Assembly (NCBI RefSeq): GCF_023703325.1
Contig: NZ_JAMQGM010000017.1
Coordinates: forward strand, 62,001 to 126,000
Direction: 5' to 3'
Origin: Streptomyces meridianus
Lineage (GTDB): Bacteria; Actinomycetota; Actinomycetes; Streptomycetales; Streptomycetaceae
DNA: 64,000 nucleotides
The notes below the pieces were generated by a model. That model was not told the origin of the DNA and ran no database searches. It worked only from the letters and a program-made list of their open reading frames with translations. Of the stretch, positions 63,803-64,000 are shown piece after piece. Position numbers and translations under genes: made by a program. Positions within the stretch are counted from its first letter, which is position 1. Each line of letters opens with the position of its first letter.

Positions 63803-64000
63803 TTGACCGGGGACCGAGGCGGCCCGGCCCGGGAACACGCGGGCCGTGACGGGCAACGAGGAGTCCCCGACGGGCTCCTGATCGGCCTGCTCCTCCTGCT
63901 CCTCGGACTGTCCGTACTGGTGTGGACGGCCGCCGGGGTGGCCGCCGTGCTCGCGCACGGCAGCTGGCCGCCCGGGCTGAGGTTCAGCAGCACTCCGCCC
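63803..64000 (+). CDS. N-terminus of a TraG/VirD4-like protein (cut by window end)
   Basis: 66 codons from TTG 63803: a charged tip, a first helix (GLLIGLLLLLLGLSVLVWTA AGVAAVLAHG) and the beginning of the periplasmic loop (WPPGLRFSSTP). This resembles the start of coupling proteins, which should carry a Walker ATPase downstream, outside the window. The start overlaps no other gene; the previous stop is one base before. Confidence 0.6.
   Translation, partial: MTGDRGGPAREHAGRDGQRGVPDGLLIGLLLLLLGLSVLVWTAAGVAAVLAHGSWPPGLRFSSTPP

Noticed and set aside
60505..63993. 1162-residue open frame on the minus strand
   Set aside because: Antisense to three well-supported genes with Walker motifs; composition is the Arg/Gly/Asp/Val mix typical of mirrored GC-rich codons, no domain.
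1..64000. CRISPR arrays, tRNA or rRNA genes, insertion sequences
   Set aside because: I saw no regularly spaced repeats, no cloverleaf-compatible sequences, no transposase or integrase domains.

Overview
The window is high-GC chromosomal DNA of a Streptomyces or a close relative. Third codon positions are strongly GC-biased. The gene content is typical of the genus: mycothiol biosynthesis (mshA, mshD), GlnR, a Nur-type Fur regulator, an RsiG-type anti-sigma factor with both c-di-GMP motifs, a subtilisin-inhibitor-like protein, and SpoIIE-type phosphatases. Most genes are identifiable. I see no rRNA, tRNA, CRISPR array, transposase or integrase.

Layout. 0-2.5 kb: mshA (cut by the window start), a methyltransferase and an Hsp20 chaperone. 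2.7-10.4 kb: a phosphate/polyphosphate block (ppk, CHAD and Nudix in one operon, with a PHO box upstream of ppk), mshD, a methyltransferase and secreted UshA-type nucleotidase. 10.5-20.8 kb: GNAT, protease inhibitor, HtrA-type protease, LacI regulator, glnR, hydrolase, MoaD/ThiS protein, LmeA-like protein, and a sulfur island (cysteine-containing leader peptide, thiosulfate sulfurtransferase, DUF1416). 21-29.4 kb: three tandem membrane-anchored look-alikes, nitrobindin, nur, ygfZ-type protein, dtd, rsiG, asparaginase and an Eis-like acetyltransferase. 29.5-39.9 kb: a more accessory stretch with a GntR/HAD/APH module behind an AT-richer operator region, assorted regulators and enzymes, and one frameshifted GNAT gene. 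40.1-43.9 kb: HTH / HBHA-like / DUF2516 cluster, a receiver-PP2C phosphatase and a macrodomain protein. 44.1-50.8 kb: PHO boxes, pstSCAB, a Pit permease with its DUF47 partner, and a CsoR regulator. 51-54.3 kb: lipoprotein and GAF-PP2C-HATPase regulator. 54.3-64 kb: PAP2 phosphatase, lytic transglycosylase/NlpC-P60 hydrolase, Ser/Thr kinase and the start of an operon resembling a type IV secretion/conjugation machine, running off the right edge.

Common themes. Phosphate genes lie at both ends of a roughly 41-kb segment; compared with the gene order I remember from S. coelicolor, that segment looks inverted between mshA and pstS. At least thirteen genes have a TANNNT -10 element 6-7 nt before the start codon, the signature of leaderless mRNAs. 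The most promising candidates for new biology are the type IV secretion-like operon, the leaderless Cys leader peptide with its palindrome and hairpins in front of cysA, and the GntR-HAD-APH module.
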